A stretch of 64,000 nucleotides of DNA from Sphingomonas melonis (lineage in GTDB: Bacteria; Pseudomonadota; Alphaproteobacteria; Sphingomonadales; Sphingomonadaceae): NCBI RefSeq assembly GCF_013409985.1, contig NZ_JACCBY010000002.1:186001-250000 (forward strand). Reading direction: 5' to 3'. A program made the position numbers and the translations under genes. Positions within the stretch are counted from its first letter, which is position 1, and the number at the start of each line of letters is the position of its first letter. The notes beneath the pieces were generated by a model that was not told the origin of the DNA, did no database searches, and was given only the letters and a program-made list of their open reading frames with translations. This document shows, piece by piece, positions 1-10,713 of the stretch.

Positions 1-500
1 GCGGCATGCGCCGCCCGCAGCGACGCGACGCGGAACCCCTGCGGCGTCTGGACGCGCGACAGTCCGTCGCGCGGCACCACCGCCCCGTCGCGCACCAACG
101 TGTCCGCCACCGCCAGCACCGGCATCGCCGCGTCCGCCGCGTCGAGCGCCGCCAGCACGCGGTCGATCACCGCCGCCGGCACGAACGGCCGTGCCGCGTC
201 ATGGACCAGCACGCGGTCGCCGCCGACTACGGCAAGCCCACGCGCCACCGACTCGCGCCGCGTCGTACCGCCGACCACCGTACGCACGTCGCCCAGCGCC
301 GTCGCGACCAGAGGCTCGGCACCGGCCGCGATGACCACGACCACCTCGTCGATCGCCGGATGCCCCGCGAACGCGCCATAGGCATGCGCGATCAGCGGCT
401 TGCCCGCGACCTGCACATATTGTTTGGGGAGCGCGCCGCCCGCGCGCGAGCCGCTGCCCGCCGCCACGATCAGCGCCGTCGTCCGAGGTCGATCCGTCAT
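1..500 (-). CDS. ispD: 2-C-methyl-D-erythritol 4-phosphate cytidylyltransferase, N-terminal part (IspD or IspDF), cut by window edge
   Basis: Cytoplasmic enzyme of the MEP isoprenoid pathway; it joins CTP to methylerythritol phosphate. The reverse strand opens with ATG at 500-498 and gives 166 codons before the window edge. The N-terminus has the nucleotidyltransferase glycine-rich loop ([10 protein letters not shown]) followed by PKQY, then VHDAARPFV and TPQGF, all IspD hallmarks. In many alphaproteobacteria this domain is fused to IspF; the C-terminal part lies outside, so the fusion cannot be judged. It is divergent from dusB with 81 bp between the start codons. The position beside dusB-ntrBC matches the usual alphaproteobacterial order. 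Confidence 0.9.
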   Translation of the reverse strand, partial: MTDRPRTTALIVAAGSGSRAGGALPKQYVQVAGKPLIAHAYGAFAGHPAIDEVVVVIAAGAEPLVATALGDVRTVVGGTTRRESVARGLAVVGGDRVLVHDAARPFVPAAVIDRVLAALDAADAAMPVLAVADTLVRDGAVVPRDGLSRVQTPQGFRVASLRAAHA

Positions 501-581
501 CGCGCCCCTGTAGCCGCCCGCCCGCAACCTTGCCAGCGCCGCTGCAAGCCGCTAAACGGATGCCCAATTTTCAGGCAGATC

Positions 582-1589
582 ATGGCAGCTCTCACGCCCA
601 TCCAGATCGGTCCCGTGCGGATCGACCATCCCGTCGTCCTGGCGCCGATGACTGGCGTCACCGACATGCCGTTCCGCACGCTCGTGCGGCGCTATGGCTC
701 CGGCCTCAACGTCACCGAGATGATCGCGAGCCAGGCGGCGATCCGTGAGACCCGCCAGTCGATCCAGAAGGCGGCCTGGCACCTCTCCGAAGAGCCGGTA
801 TCGATGCAGCTCGTCGGCTGCACCCCCTATGAGATGGCCGAGGCTGCCAAGCTCGCCGAGGATCGCGGCGCGGCGATCATCGACATCAACATGGGCTGCC
901 CGGTGCGCAAGGTGACCAATGGCGACGCCGGCTCGGCGTTGATGCGCGATCTCAAGCTTGCCGCGCAACTCGTTGATGCAGTGGTGAAAGCGGTCAAGGC
1001 GCCGGTCACGCTCAAGATGCGCATGGGGTGGGATCTCGACACTCTCAACGCGCCCGAACTGTCGCGCATCGCGCAGGATCTTGGCGTCCAGCTGATCACC
1101 GTCCACGGCCGGACCCGCAACCAGATGTACAAGGGCAGTGCCGACTGGCGCTTCATCCGTACGGTCAAGGACGCGGTGACCATTCCGGTGATCGCCAACG
1201 GCGACATCTGCACGATCGACGACGCCGTCACCGCGCTCGAACACTCGAGTGCCGATGGCATCATGATCGGCCGTGGCGCCTACGGCCGGCCTTGGCTGCT
1301 CGGTCAGGTGATGGACTATCTGGCGACCGGCAACCGCCGCCCCGACCCGTCGCTCGACGAACAATATCGCGTGATTACGGAGCATTATGACGCGATGCTC
1401 GACCATTATGGCACGGTCACCGGCGTCAACATGGCGCGCAAGCACATCGGCTGGTACACCAAGGGGCTGACCGGCTCGGCCGAGTTCCGCAACGCGGTCA
1501 ACCAGCAGCCGGACGCCGCGGTTGTCAAGCGGATGCTCGCCGACTTCTACGCCCCGCATCGCGACCAGCCCGTCCAGCAGGCTGCCTGA
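582..1589 (+). CDS. dusB: tRNA-dihydrouridine synthase DusB (NifR3 family)
   Basis: FMN/NADPH enzyme that reduces uridine to dihydrouridine in tRNA. The 335-residue TIM-barrel protein begins [10 protein letters not shown], followed by the flavin-site segment [14 protein letters not shown], then NMGCPVRKV (with the catalytic Cys), KMRMGWD, VHGRTR, and the FMN phosphate-site [13 protein letters not shown]. The frame stays open upstream to position 6, but that stretch is low-complexity Arg-rich shadow of ispD, so ATG 582 is chosen because family homology begins there. dusB (historically nifR3) is commonly cotranscribed with ntrBC in alphaproteobacteria, and ntrB follows here after 7 nt. Confidence 0.94.
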   Translation: MAALTPIQIGPVRIDHPVVLAPMTGVTDMPFRTLVRRYGSGLNVTEMIASQAAIRETRQSIQKAAWHLSEEPVSMQLVGCTPYEMAEAAKLAEDRGAAIIDINMGCPVRKVTNGDAGSALMRDLKLAAQLVDAVVKAVKAPVTLKMRMGWDLDTLNAPELSRIAQDLGVQLITVHGRTRNQMYKGSADWRFIRTVKDAVTIPVIANGDICTIDDAVTALEHSSADGIMIGRGAYGRPWLLGQVMDYLATGNRRPDPSLDEQYRVITEHYDAMLDHYGTVTGVNMARKHIGWYTKGLTGSAEFRNAVNQQPDAAVVKRMLADFYAPHRDQPVQQAA

Positions 1590-1596
1590 CGCGGGG

Positions 1597-2654
1597 ATGG
1601 CGCAGCACACCGGCGTCACCTCCGGCCGGCCCGGCTTTGCCGAGCTGTTCGCAGCGCTGCCGGTCGCCGTCGTCGTGGTCGACCCGGACGATCGCATCGC
1701 CCATGCCAATGGCCTGGCGGAACAGTTGCTCAACCTGTCCGAACGGGTGATGCGCGGCCAGCCGCTCGCCGCGATCCTGCCGCCGCCGGCAACCGATGAG
1801 CGGCGCGAAGGGCAGGGCTTCGCCTTCTACGATACCGAGATCGCGACGCCGCATGGCCCGAAGATCCGCGTCGACTTCGTCGAGGCGGCGGTGCCCGATC
1901 ATCCCGGCTGGCGCGCGATCACCCTCCACACCGCCGCGAGCAACCGCGGCCTCGCTAAGTCCGGGCGCAGCGCCGGCGCCCGTGCGGCGAGCGGTGCCGC
2001 GGCGATGCTCGCGCATGAGATCAAGAATCCGCTCTCCGGCATCCGTGGCGCTGCGCAGCTGCTCGGCACCGGCGAGCTCACCACGCTGATCGTCACCGAG
2101 GTCGACCGGATCGCCGCGCTGATCGACCGGATGCAGGATTTCAGCGACACCCGCCCGCTGCCGATCGTGCCGGAGAACATCTATCCGCTGATCGGCCACG
2201 CCCGCCGGCTCGCGCTCGCCGGCTTCGCGCGCGGCGTCGCGATCGAGGAGCGGTTCGATCCATCGCTGCCGCCTGCGGCGATCAACCGCGACGCGCTGTT
2301 GCAGATCCTCATCAACCTTCTCAAGAATGCGGTGGAAGCCAATCGATCGGTGCGCGATCCCCGTATCGTGATCACCACCGCCTATCGCCACGGCATGTCG
2401 GTCGCCGCCGCGCCGGGCAAGCCGCGCACGCCGCTCCCCATCGAGATCTGCGTGATCGACAATGGCCCTGGCGCGCCCGCCGACATCGTCGATCATCTGT
2501 TCGACGCCTTCGTCTCGGGCCGGCCGGAGGGGCAGGGGCTCGGCCTCGCCCTGGTCGACAAGCTGGTGCGAGACATGGGCGGCATCGTCCAATATGCCCG
2601 CGAAGGAACTCCGGAAATGACGACGCTCCGCCTCCTGCTGCCGCGTGCCGCCGC

Positions 2655-2658
<4 letters not shown>
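1597..2658 (+). CDS. ntrB: Nitrogen regulation sensor histidine kinase NtrB (GlnL)
   Basis: Cytoplasmic histidine kinase/phosphatase that sets NtrC phosphorylation in response to nitrogen status through PII. The 353-residue protein has an N-terminal PAS segment (FAELFAALPVAVVVVDPDDRIAHANG), an H-box AHEIKNPLSGIRGAAQLL carrying the phospho-accepting His, an N-box LINLLKNAVEANRS and G-boxes DNGPGAP and GQGLGLALV. No membrane segment is seen, as expected for NtrB. ATG 1597 is preferred; the frame extends upstream to 1522 but that part overlaps dusB. Its stop overlaps the ntrC start by 4 nt, implying translational coupling. Confidence 0.93.
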
Positions 2659-4070
<1,412 letters not shown>

Positions 4071-4420
4071 GCTGCACGCTTCGATCCGCCGCGCCCGAAT
4101 GCCTCCCAGCGCAGCCGGGAGTGACGCAGGCCGGATCAAGATCAAGTCCAGCTTCTCCCCCTGGCGGGGAGGAGTTGCTCCAAAACTTGGGTCGCGATCC
4201 GCCTAAAGCCAATCGGCCAACTTCCCATATCGGCGGCGCCGCTCCTCTTCGCACTGCATCGGCCGACCGGGGGGGCAGTAAGTGCCTCCATTACGCCGCA
4301 TGACGCCAGCCTGACAGTCACCGCTGCCGATACCCCGCTCACCCCACTGTCACCACAAACCATCGCTCCAGCTAAATTATGTGGTTTCCGTGCAACAATC
4401 CACGTTGTACGAGGGGTGGA
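4071..4420. other. 350-bp gene-free gap between ntrC and ntrY, with a decayed repeat end
   Basis: No convincing ORF is seen. Around 4150-4205 there is a GC-rich hairpin (CTCCCC 4155-4160 / GGGGAG 4166-4171) followed by GGAGTTGCTCCAAAAC and a sequence ending GATCCG. This resembles the reverse complement of the end of the MITE-like element starting at 52745, so it is probably a degenerate remnant. The AT-richer stretch 4350-4410 just before ntrY should hold the ntrYX promoter, but no clear -35/-10 or -24/-12 boxes could be picked. Confidence 0.5.
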
Positions 4421-6646
4421 ATGAACGCGGCCCCGACGCCCGATCTGATGACCCCCGCCCCGGACCGCCGGCTGCGCATCACGCCTGCCGTCGAGGCGCT
4501 GGTGCTCGTCGTCGCGATCGGCATCGGCGTGGTCACCTATCTGATCCTCGCCGGCGAGGCGGGCAGCTCCAAGGTCATATCGCCGCCGCTGGTTGCCCTG
4601 CTGCTCGTCGCCAATCTCGTCTCCGGCGTCACGCTGATGATGCTGATCGGCCGGCGGATCGCCCAGCGCCGCGCCCAGCGCTCGCAGGTCGGCGGCAACG
4701 GCCAGCTGCACGTGCGCCTCGTGTCGCTGTTCTCCGTCGTCGCCGCCGTGCCGCTGGTGCTGGTCAACATCTTCGCGTCGCTGCTGTTTCAATATGGCGT
4801 CGAATTCTGGTATTCAGACCGCGCGCGCGGGATGCTGGAGAATTCGACGGCGCTGCTCCAGATCAACTACAATCAGGAACTGGCGCGGATCGGGGTCGAG
4901 GCCAAGACGATGAGCGCCGATCTCATCGGCTACCTGCGCGAATATCCGATGGACAGCGAGACCTTCGGTCAGGGCTTCGGCTATCAGTTGCTACGCCGCA
5001 ACCTGTCGGAAGCGGCGATTTACGTGAAGGGCGATCCGCTGCCGGTCGCCTATGTCAATCCTTATGGCCGCAAGCTCGATCGTGTCGTGGCGCCGGGCAT
5101 GCTCGCGAAGATCGATGCCGGCGCCGGGCGGGTGGTGATCCAGGCGAAGGATCGCGCCGCGCTGCTGATGCCGTTTCCCTATGGCAAGAACGCCTACCTC
5201 TATGTGGCGCGAGTCTTCGACCCCGAAGTCGCCGCACAATGGCGCCGTGGCGAACAATTGGTCGCGGATTACCGCGCGATGGAAACCCGATCCCGCGCCC
5301 TGCAATTGCGGTTCAACGCCGCGCTGCTGCTCATCTCGCTGCTGATCGTCGCGCTGGTGGTGTGGATTGCCCTGACCGTGGCGGATCGTCTCGTCCGGCC
5401 GGTGGGGGAACTCGTCGATGCGGCACGGCGCGTCGCGGCCGGCGATCTGTCGGCGCGTGTGCCCGATCCGCGGACCCGCGACGAAGTCGGCACGCTCGCC
5501 AACGCCTTCAACCAGATGACCGGCCGCTTGCAGGAGCAGAACAGCGCCCTCGTCACTGCCAACGATCAGCTCGAGAACCGCCGCGCGCTGATCGAGGCGG
5601 TGATGGCCGGGGTGTCCGCCGGGGTCGTCGCGACCGCCGAGGACGGCACCATCCGCATCGCCAACCGCTCGGCAACCGAGCTGATCGGGGCAGGGGAGGA
5701 CGGCCTGATCGGCCGGCCGCTCACGACGATCGCGCCCGAACTCGCCGATCTCGTCCATGGCCGCGAACGCGAGGCGATCGTGCAGGTGATCCGCAACGGC
5801 GAGACCCGCACGCTGGCGGTGCGCATCGCGCGCACCGATGCCGGGCCGATCCTCACCTTCGACGACATCACCCAGCAGCTGCTCGACCAGCGCCGTGCCG
5901 CCTGGTCCGACGTCGCGCGCCGCATCGCGCACGAGATCAAGAACCCGCTGACCCCGATCCAGCTCGCCGCCGAGCGGCTCCAGCGCCGCTATGGCAGCAA
6001 GATCGATCCGGAGGACACCACCTTCGCGCGGCTGACCGACACGATCGTCCGCCAGGTCGGCGATCTGCGTCGCATGGTCGACGAATTCTCGTCCTTCGCG
6101 CGCATGCCCAAGCCGGTGTTCCGCGAGGAATCTCTGGTCGACATCGCGCGCCAGGCGCTCTTCCTGCACGAGGTCGCCCATCCCGGCATCCGCTTCGAGC
6201 TCGACCACAGCATCCCCGCGCCGGCCCTTGTGTGTGACCGCAGGCAGCTCGGCCAGGCGTTCACCAACATTGTGAAGAACGCAGTGGAAGCCATTGAAAG
6301 CAAAGGGGAAGAAGGCGGAACGGTGCACATGACAGTGCGCGAAGATAGTGGCGTTACGATCGTGGAGGTGGCCGACACCGGCGTCGGCCTGCCACCCGAC
6401 CGCGACCGTATCGTCGAGCCTTATATGACGACCCGCGCCCGTGGCACCGGCCTCGGCCTCGCCATCGTCAAGAAGATCGTCGAGGAGCATCACGGCACCA
6501 TGACCTTCGCCGACCGCGACGGCGGGGGGACCGTCGTCCGCATGACCTTCGACGCCGCGGCGCTTGCCGCCCTCGACCAGGGGGCCGCCGCGCCCGAGCC
6601 GGCTGGCGAAAGCCAGCTTGCCGCCCTCACACGCAATCGGAATTAG
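4421..6646 (+). CDS. ntrY: Transmembrane sensor histidine kinase NtrY
   Basis: Membrane-bound sensor kinase of the NtrYX pair, linked in alphaproteobacteria to nitrogen and redox/envelope control. The 741-residue protein has N-terminal hydrophobic helices (about residues 22-45, 50-75 and 95-118), a large extracytoplasmic loop, another helix near 300-325 (LLLISLLIVALVVWIAL), a HAMP domain, a PAS domain, the H-box AHEIKNPLTPIQLAAERL, the N-box FTNIVKNAVEAIES, and G-boxes DTGVGLP and GTGLGLAIV. ATG 4421 is chosen over the ATG at 4379 because it is preceded by GAGGGGTGG, a good ribosome site. The stop is 2 nt before ntrX. Confidence 0.93.
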   Translation: MNAAPTPDLMTPAPDRRLRITPAVEALVLVVAIGIGVVTYLILAGEAGSSKVISPPLVALLLVANLVSGVTLMMLIGRRIAQRRAQRSQVGGNGQLHVRLVSLFSVVAAVPLVLVNIFASLLFQYGVEFWYSDRARGMLENSTALLQINYNQELARIGVEAKTMSADLIGYLREYPMDSETFGQGFGYQLLRRNLSEAAIYVKGDPLPVAYVNPYGRKLDRVVAPGMLAKIDAGAGRVVIQAKDRAALLMPFPYGKNAYLYVARVFDPEVAAQWRRGEQLVADYRAMETRSRALQLRFNAALLLISLLIVALVVWIALTVADRLVRPVGELVDAARRVAAGDLSARVPDPRTRDEVGTLANAFNQMTGRLQEQNSALVTANDQLENRRALIEAVMAGVSAGVVATAEDGTIRIANRSATELIGAGEDGLIGRPLTTIAPELADLVHGREREAIVQVIRNGETRTLAVRIARTDAGPILTFDDITQQLLDQRRAAWSDVARRIAHEIKNPLTPIQLAAERLQRRYGSKIDPEDTTFARLTDTIVRQVGDLRRMVDEFSSFARMPKPVFREESLVDIARQALFLHEVAHPGIRFELDHSIPAPALVCDRRQLGQAFTNIVKNAVEAIESKGEEGGTVHMTVREDSGVTIVEVADTGVGLPPDRDRIVEPYMTTRARGTGLGLAIVKKIVEEHHGTMTFADRDGGGTVVRMTFDAAALAALDQGAAAPEPAGESQLAALTRNRN

Positions 6647-6648
6647 AC

Positions 6649-8025
6649 ATGCCGCTCGACATCCTCGTCGTCGATGACGAACACGACATCCGCGAACTGG
6701 TCGCCGGCGTCCTCGAAGATGAGGGCTATGAGACCCGCTCCGCCGCCAACAGCGACGCGACGCTGGAAGCGATCGCCACGCGTCGCCCGTCGCTGGTGCT
6801 GCTCGATGTCTGGCTGCAGGGCTCGCGGCTCGACGGGCTCGAGCTGCTCGACGAGATCAAGCGCCGCGATCCGTCGATCCCGGTGCTGGTCATCTCGGGC
6901 CACGGCAACCTCGACACGGCCGTCGCGGCGATCCGCCGCGGCGCCAGCGACTTCATCGAGAAGCCGTTCGAGGCCGAACGCCTGCTGCTCCTCGTCGCGC
7001 GGGCGACCGAGACCGAACGGTTGCGGCGCGAGGTCGCCAGCCTGCGGGTGTCCGCCGGGCGCGAGAGCGACCTCACCGGCAGCTCGGGCGCGATCAATGG
7101 CGTCCGCGCCACGCTCAAGCGCGTCGCCGCTACCGGCAGCCGCGTGCTGATCATGGGGCCGGCTGGCGTCGGCAAGGAGGTCGCCGCGCGCCTGCTCCAC
7201 GGCTGGAGCAATCGCGCGCAGGCGCCCTTCGTCATCGTCAGCGCGGCGCGCATGACCCCCGAACGCGTCGAGGAGGAGCTGTTCGGCGTCGAGGAAAGCG
7301 GCGATCTCGTCCGCCCAGGCTTGCTGGAGCAGGCGCATGGCGGCACGCTGTTCCTCGACGAGATCGCCGACATGCCGGTCGCGACGCAGGCGCGCATCCT
7401 GCGCGTGCTGACCGATCAGAGCTTCAGCCGCATCGGCGGCACCCGCATCGTCAAGGTCGACGTCCGCGTCGTCTCCGCCACCTCGCGCGACCTGACGCAC
7501 GAGATCGCCGAGGGCCGCTTCCGCGAAGACCTTTATTACCGGCTCAACGTCGTTCCCGTCGTGCTGCCGGCACTGTCCGAGCGGCGCGAGGACATCCCCG
7601 CTTTGGTCGAACATTTCATGGCGCATTACGCCGCCGAACGTCGCGTGCCGACGCCGGAGATCGCGCCGGATGCGATGGTCGCGCTGCAATCCTACGACTG
7701 GCCGGGCAACGTTCGTCAGCTGCGCAACGTCGTCGAGCGAACGATCATCCTCGCGCCCGGCGATCGCATCGGCCGCATCGACCTCGACCTGCTGCCCGCC
7801 GAAGTGCTCGGCGATCAGGGGGATCTCGGCAACGGCGGCGGGGGCGCGATCATGGGCGCGCCGCTGCGCGAGGCACGCGAGACGTTCGAGCGCGAATATC
7901 TGCGCGTCCAGATCCGTCGCTTCTCCGGCAACATCAGTCGCACCGCCAGCTTCATCGGCATGGAGCGATCGGCGCTGCACCGGAAGCTCAAACTGCTCGG
8001 CATCACCGACGTGCGGGAGGATTGA
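6649..8025 (+). CDS. ntrX: Response regulator NtrX, AAA+ type lacking the GAFTGA loop
   Basis: Partner of NtrY, 458 residues. It has a receiver domain (ILVVDDEHDIRELV; LLDVWLQ with the Asp), an AAA+ domain with Walker A GPAGVGKE and Walker B-type GGTLFLDEIADM, and a C-terminal Fis-type HTH (NISRTASFIGMERSALHRKL). Where NtrC reads ELFGHERGAFTGA, this protein reads ELFGVEESGDLVRP from residue 210, four residues shorter and without GAFTGA. Sigma-54 activation by the usual loop is therefore unlikely. From family knowledge, alphaproteobacterial NtrX proteins are reported to act on sigma-70-type promoters, which fits. It is cotranscribed with ntrY. Confidence 0.93.
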   Translation: MPLDILVVDDEHDIRELVAGVLEDEGYETRSAANSDATLEAIATRRPSLVLLDVWLQGSRLDGLELLDEIKRRDPSIPVLVISGHGNLDTAVAAIRRGASDFIEKPFEAERLLLLVARATETERLRREVASLRVSAGRESDLTGSSGAINGVRATLKRVAATGSRVLIMGPAGVGKEVAARLLHGWSNRAQAPFVIVSAARMTPERVEEELFGVEESGDLVRPGLLEQAHGGTLFLDEIADMPVATQARILRVLTDQSFSRIGGTRIVKVDVRVVSATSRDLTHEIAEGRFREDLYYRLNVVPVVLPALSERREDIPALVEHFMAHYAAERRVPTPEIAPDAMVALQSYDWPGNVRQLRNVVERTIILAPGDRIGRIDLDLLPAEVLGDQGDLGNGGGGAIMGAPLREARETFEREYLRVQIRRFSGNISRTASFIGMERSALHRKLKLLGITDVRED

Positions 8026-8147
8026 TCGCTGGACGTGGCGCTCCATCGTTCATAGATGCATCGTGTCGCCCGACCCGGGCGACGATCCGACGCCGGGAAA
8101 CGGCGCGATAGCGGGCAAACGGCTCGCCAAGAACCGAAAGGCTCATC

Positions 8148-8633
8148 ATGGCCGAAAAACAAGGGTCCCTTCAGGACCTGTTCCTCAATGCCCTCCGCCG
8201 CTCCAAGACTCCGGTGACCATGTTTCTGGTTAAGGGCGTGAAGTTGCAGGGCATCGTCACCTGGTTCGACAATTTCTCGGTGCTGCTGCGCCGCGACGGT
8301 CAGTCCCAGCTCATCTACAAGCATGCCATTTCGACGATCATGCCGTCGGGTCCGATGGACATCGCCGCGCTGATCGAGTCGGTCGGCGAGGCGCAACGCA
8401 AGCAGCCGCTGTTGCAGGAGATCTTCCTCAACGCCGTGCGCAAGTCCGAGGATTCGGTGACGATGTTCCTGATCAACGGCGTCATGCTGCAGGGCCAGAT
8501 CGCCGGATTCGACCTGTTCTGCATGCTGCTTCAGCGTGAGGGCATGGCGCAGCTCGTCTACAAACATGCCGTATCGACGATCCAGCCCGCGCGCGCGCTC
8601 AACCTCGCCGATGAAGGGGAGACGGAAGACTGA
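8148..8633 (+). CDS. hfq: RNA chaperone Hfq with two tandem Sm domains
   Basis: Post-transcriptional regulator that pairs small RNAs with mRNAs. Ordinary Hfq is about 70-100 residues and forms a hexamer. This one is 161 residues and carries two complete Sm folds: residues about 5-68 ([12 protein letters not shown] ... [12 protein letters not shown]) and about 86-149 ([12 protein letters not shown] ... [12 protein letters not shown]). Both copies keep the Sm2 motif YKHA and the N-terminal FLNA helix. They are joined by a short linker ([18 protein letters not shown]). A likely architecture is a trimer of two-domain chains giving a pseudo-hexamer (inference). ATG 8148 is in context AAAGGCTCATC. 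hflX follows 2 nt after the stop, the usual hfq-hflX pairing. Confidence 0.95.
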   Translation: MAEKQGSLQDLFLNALRRSKTPVTMFLVKGVKLQGIVTWFDNFSVLLRRDGQSQLIYKHAISTIMPSGPMDIAALIESVGEAQRKQPLLQEIFLNAVRKSEDSVTMFLINGVMLQGQIAGFDLFCMLLQREGMAQLVYKHAVSTIQPARALNLADEGETED

Positions 8634-8635
8634 CC

Positions 8636-9922
8636 GTGACCAATGGCTTCAATCGCGATCGTGACGATTTCGCCCGTGGTGGCCGCACGCTGATCGTGCT
8701 GCCCGATCAGGGCGATGCCCATCGCGATGCCGACGCCCGCCTTGATGAGACCGCAGGGCTCGCCGCCGCCATTGGACTCGTCGTGACCGAAAAGGTCGCG
8801 GTGCGGGTGAGGGCGCCCAAAGCGGCGACCCTGATCGGCAGCGGCCAGGTCGAACAGCTGGCGGTGCAGGTGCGGCAGAACGAGGCCGACCTCGTCGTCT
8901 TCGACGCCAGCCTGACGCCCGTGCAGCAGCGCAATCTGGAAACCGCGCTGGAGGCCAAGGTGATCGACCGCACCGGGCTGATCCTCGAAATCTTCGGTGA
9001 GCGTGCCGCGACTGCCGAGGGGCGGTTGCAGGTCGAACTGGCCCACCTCGATTATCAGGCTGGCCGACTGGTGCGCAGCTGGACGCACCTTGAGCGGCAG
9101 CGCGGCGGCTTCGGGTTCCTTGGCGGTCCGGGCGAGACCCAGATCGAGGCCGACCGCCGGTTGATCCGCGATCGGATGGCGCGGCTGCGGCGTGAACTGG
9201 AGCAGGTCAGCCGCACCCGCGGTCTGCATCGTGATCGACGCCAGCGCGCGCCGTGGCCGATCATCGCTCTGGTCGGCTACACCAATGCCGGCAAGTCGAC
9301 GCTGTTCAACCGCCTGACCGGCGCGCATGTCATGGCCGAGGACCTGCTGTTCGCCACGCTCGACCCGACGCTGCGGCAGATCTCGCTGCCCGGTATCGAC
9401 AAGGCGATCCTGTCGGACACGGTGGGATTCGTTTCGGACCTGCCGACGCAGCTCGTCGCGGCCTTCCAGGCAACGCTGGAGGAGGTGGTGTCGGCCGATC
9501 TGCTGATCCACGTCCGCGACATCGCGCATCCCGAAACGGAGGCGCAGCGCAGCGACGTCGAGGCGGTGCTGGCGGAGATCGGCGTGTCTGAACTGACGCC
9601 GCGCTTCGAGGCTTGGAACAAGCTCGATCTGCTCGATGCCGAGCGGCACGAGGACGTGCTGGTCGAGGCGAGCCATCGCGACGATGTCGTCGCCATTTCC
9701 GCGCTCGGCGGGGAGGGGATCGACGATCTGATCGAACAGGTCGCCGCCAAGCTGACCGCCGGCCACCGGCGCTACTGGATCACGCTCGACGCGGGAGACG
9801 GTGCCGGCGCCGCTTGGCTGCATGCGCATGGCGAGGTGCTCGGTCAGGTCAGCGAGGAATTGCAGACGCAATATGAGGTGCGACTCGCCGAACGGGATTA
9901 CGAGCGCTTCTTGCAGCGGTAA
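8636..9922 (+). CDS. hflX: Ribosome-associated GTPase HflX
   Basis: GTP-binding protein that splits stalled or heat-damaged 70S ribosomes. The 428-residue protein has the N-terminal HflX domain (VIDRTGLILEIFGERAATAEGRLQVELA) and the family signature RGGFGFLGGPGETQIE. It then has the G domain with G1 GYTNAGKST, G3 DTVGFVSDLP and G4 NKLD. The start is GTG 8636, 2 nt after the hfq stop; no in-frame ATG lies between, so GTG is the only reasonable start and translation is probably coupled to hfq. It converges with mazG; a 9-bp hairpin separates them. Confidence 0.94.
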   Translation: MTNGFNRDRDDFARGGRTLIVLPDQGDAHRDADARLDETAGLAAAIGLVVTEKVAVRVRAPKAATLIGSGQVEQLAVQVRQNEADLVVFDASLTPVQQRNLETALEAKVIDRTGLILEIFGERAATAEGRLQVELAHLDYQAGRLVRSWTHLERQRGGFGFLGGPGETQIEADRRLIRDRMARLRRELEQVSRTRGLHRDRRQRAPWPIIALVGYTNAGKSTLFNRLTGAHVMAEDLLFATLDPTLRQISLPGIDKAILSDTVGFVSDLPTQLVAAFQATLEEVVSADLLIHVRDIAHPETEAQRSDVEAVLAEIGVSELTPRFEAWNKLDLLDAERHEDVLVEASHRDDVVAISALGGEGIDDLIEQVAAKLTAGHRRYWITLDAGDGAGAAWLHAHGEVLGQVSEELQTQYEVRLAERDYERFLQR

Positions 9923-9925
9923 GGG

Positions 9926-9946
9926 GCGGGGGCTGTCAGCCCCCGC
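9926..9946. terminator. Hairpin between convergent hflX and mazG
   Basis: Perfect inverted repeat GCGGGGGCT (9926-9934), loop GTC, AGCCCCCGC (9938-9946). It lies 4 nt past the hflX stop and overlaps the last codons and stop (9936-9938) of mazG. No T-tract flanks it on either strand, so it could be a bidirectional but Rho-assisted terminator. Confidence 0.5.
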
Positions 9947-10667
9947 GCTTCACCTGCTGCCAGAGCGCTTCCTTCTCATCCAGGCCGAGAGCCGCAAAGC
10001 GCTCGCCGGCAAGCGCCTCCATCGCGCGGAAGCGGCGCTCGAACTTGGCATTGCCGCGGCGTAGCGCTGCCTCCGGATCGACGCCGAGATGGCGCGCCCA
10101 ATTGACCGCGGAGAAGAGAAGATCGCCGATCTCGTCTTCGATCTCGTCGCCCGTCGCGGCGGCGACCTCTTCGATTTCCTCGAGGAGCTTGGCGCGGGGA
10201 CCAGTGTCGTCGGGCCAGTCGAAGCCGACCCGCGCCGCGCGCTTCTGAAGCTTTACCGCGCGCATCAATGCCGGCAGCCCGGCGGCGACGCCGGCCAGCG
10301 CACTTGCGTCGTCTTTACCACTGCGCTCGGACGCCTTGATGTCTTCCCAGCCGGGACTTGCCGTAGCGTCACTGAAGATATGCGGGTGGCGGCGTTCCAT
10401 CTTGTCGCTGATCGACGCGACGACATCGGAAAGCGTGAAGGCGCCGGCTTCCTCCGCGATCCGGCTATGGAAGACGACCTGGAGCAGCAGATCGCCGAGT
10501 TCGTCCTTGAGGTCGGTGGCGTCGTCGCGTGCGATCGCATCGGCGACTTCATAGGCTTCTTCGATCGTGTACGGCGCGATCGTCGCCCAGGTCTGCGCCA
10601 CGTCCCAGTCGCAGCCACGCTGCGGATCGCGCAGGCGCGCCATGATCGCCACGAGCCGTTCTATCAT
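9936..10667 (-). CDS. mazG: Nucleoside triphosphate pyrophosphohydrolase MazG
   Basis: Hydrolyses NTPs to NMP and PPi; in E. coli it modulates ppGpp levels under starvation. The 243-residue protein has two MazG folds. The first has TIEEAYEVADAI with DLKDELGDLLLQVVFHSRIAEE; the second has KLLEEIEEVAAATGDEIEDEIGDLLFSAVNWARHLG. The EExxE ... DELGD metal-binding pattern is visible in both. The frame is open further upstream, but homology begins at MIERLVAIMARLRDP, so ATG 10667 is used. It is last in the leftward holB-metG-tatD chain, 46 nt after the retropepsin gene. In most bacteria mazG pairs convergently with hflX as here. Confidence 0.93.
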   Translation of the reverse strand: MIERLVAIMARLRDPQRGCDWDVAQTWATIAPYTIEEAYEVADAIARDDATDLKDELGDLLLQVVFHSRIAEEAGAFTLSDVVASISDKMERRHPHIFSDATASPGWEDIKASERSGKDDASALAGVAAGLPALMRAVKLQKRAARVGFDWPDDTGPRAKLLEEIEEVAAATGDEIEDEIGDLLFSAVNWARHLGVDPEAALRRGNAKFERRFRAMEALAGERFAALGLDEKEALWQQVKRGG

Positions 10668-10713
10668 CTGCAGCCCCCTCCCGATTCGCCAAACGTAAAA
10701 TCGATAATAGACA

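Noticed and set aside
6..581. N-terminal extension of DusB in the same open frame
   Set aside because: Arg/His-rich shadow of ispD on the opposite strand; DusB homology begins at ATG 582.
4300..4420. Sigma-54 promoter for ntrYX
   Set aside because: No TGGC-N10-TGC element with the right spacing could be placed by eye.
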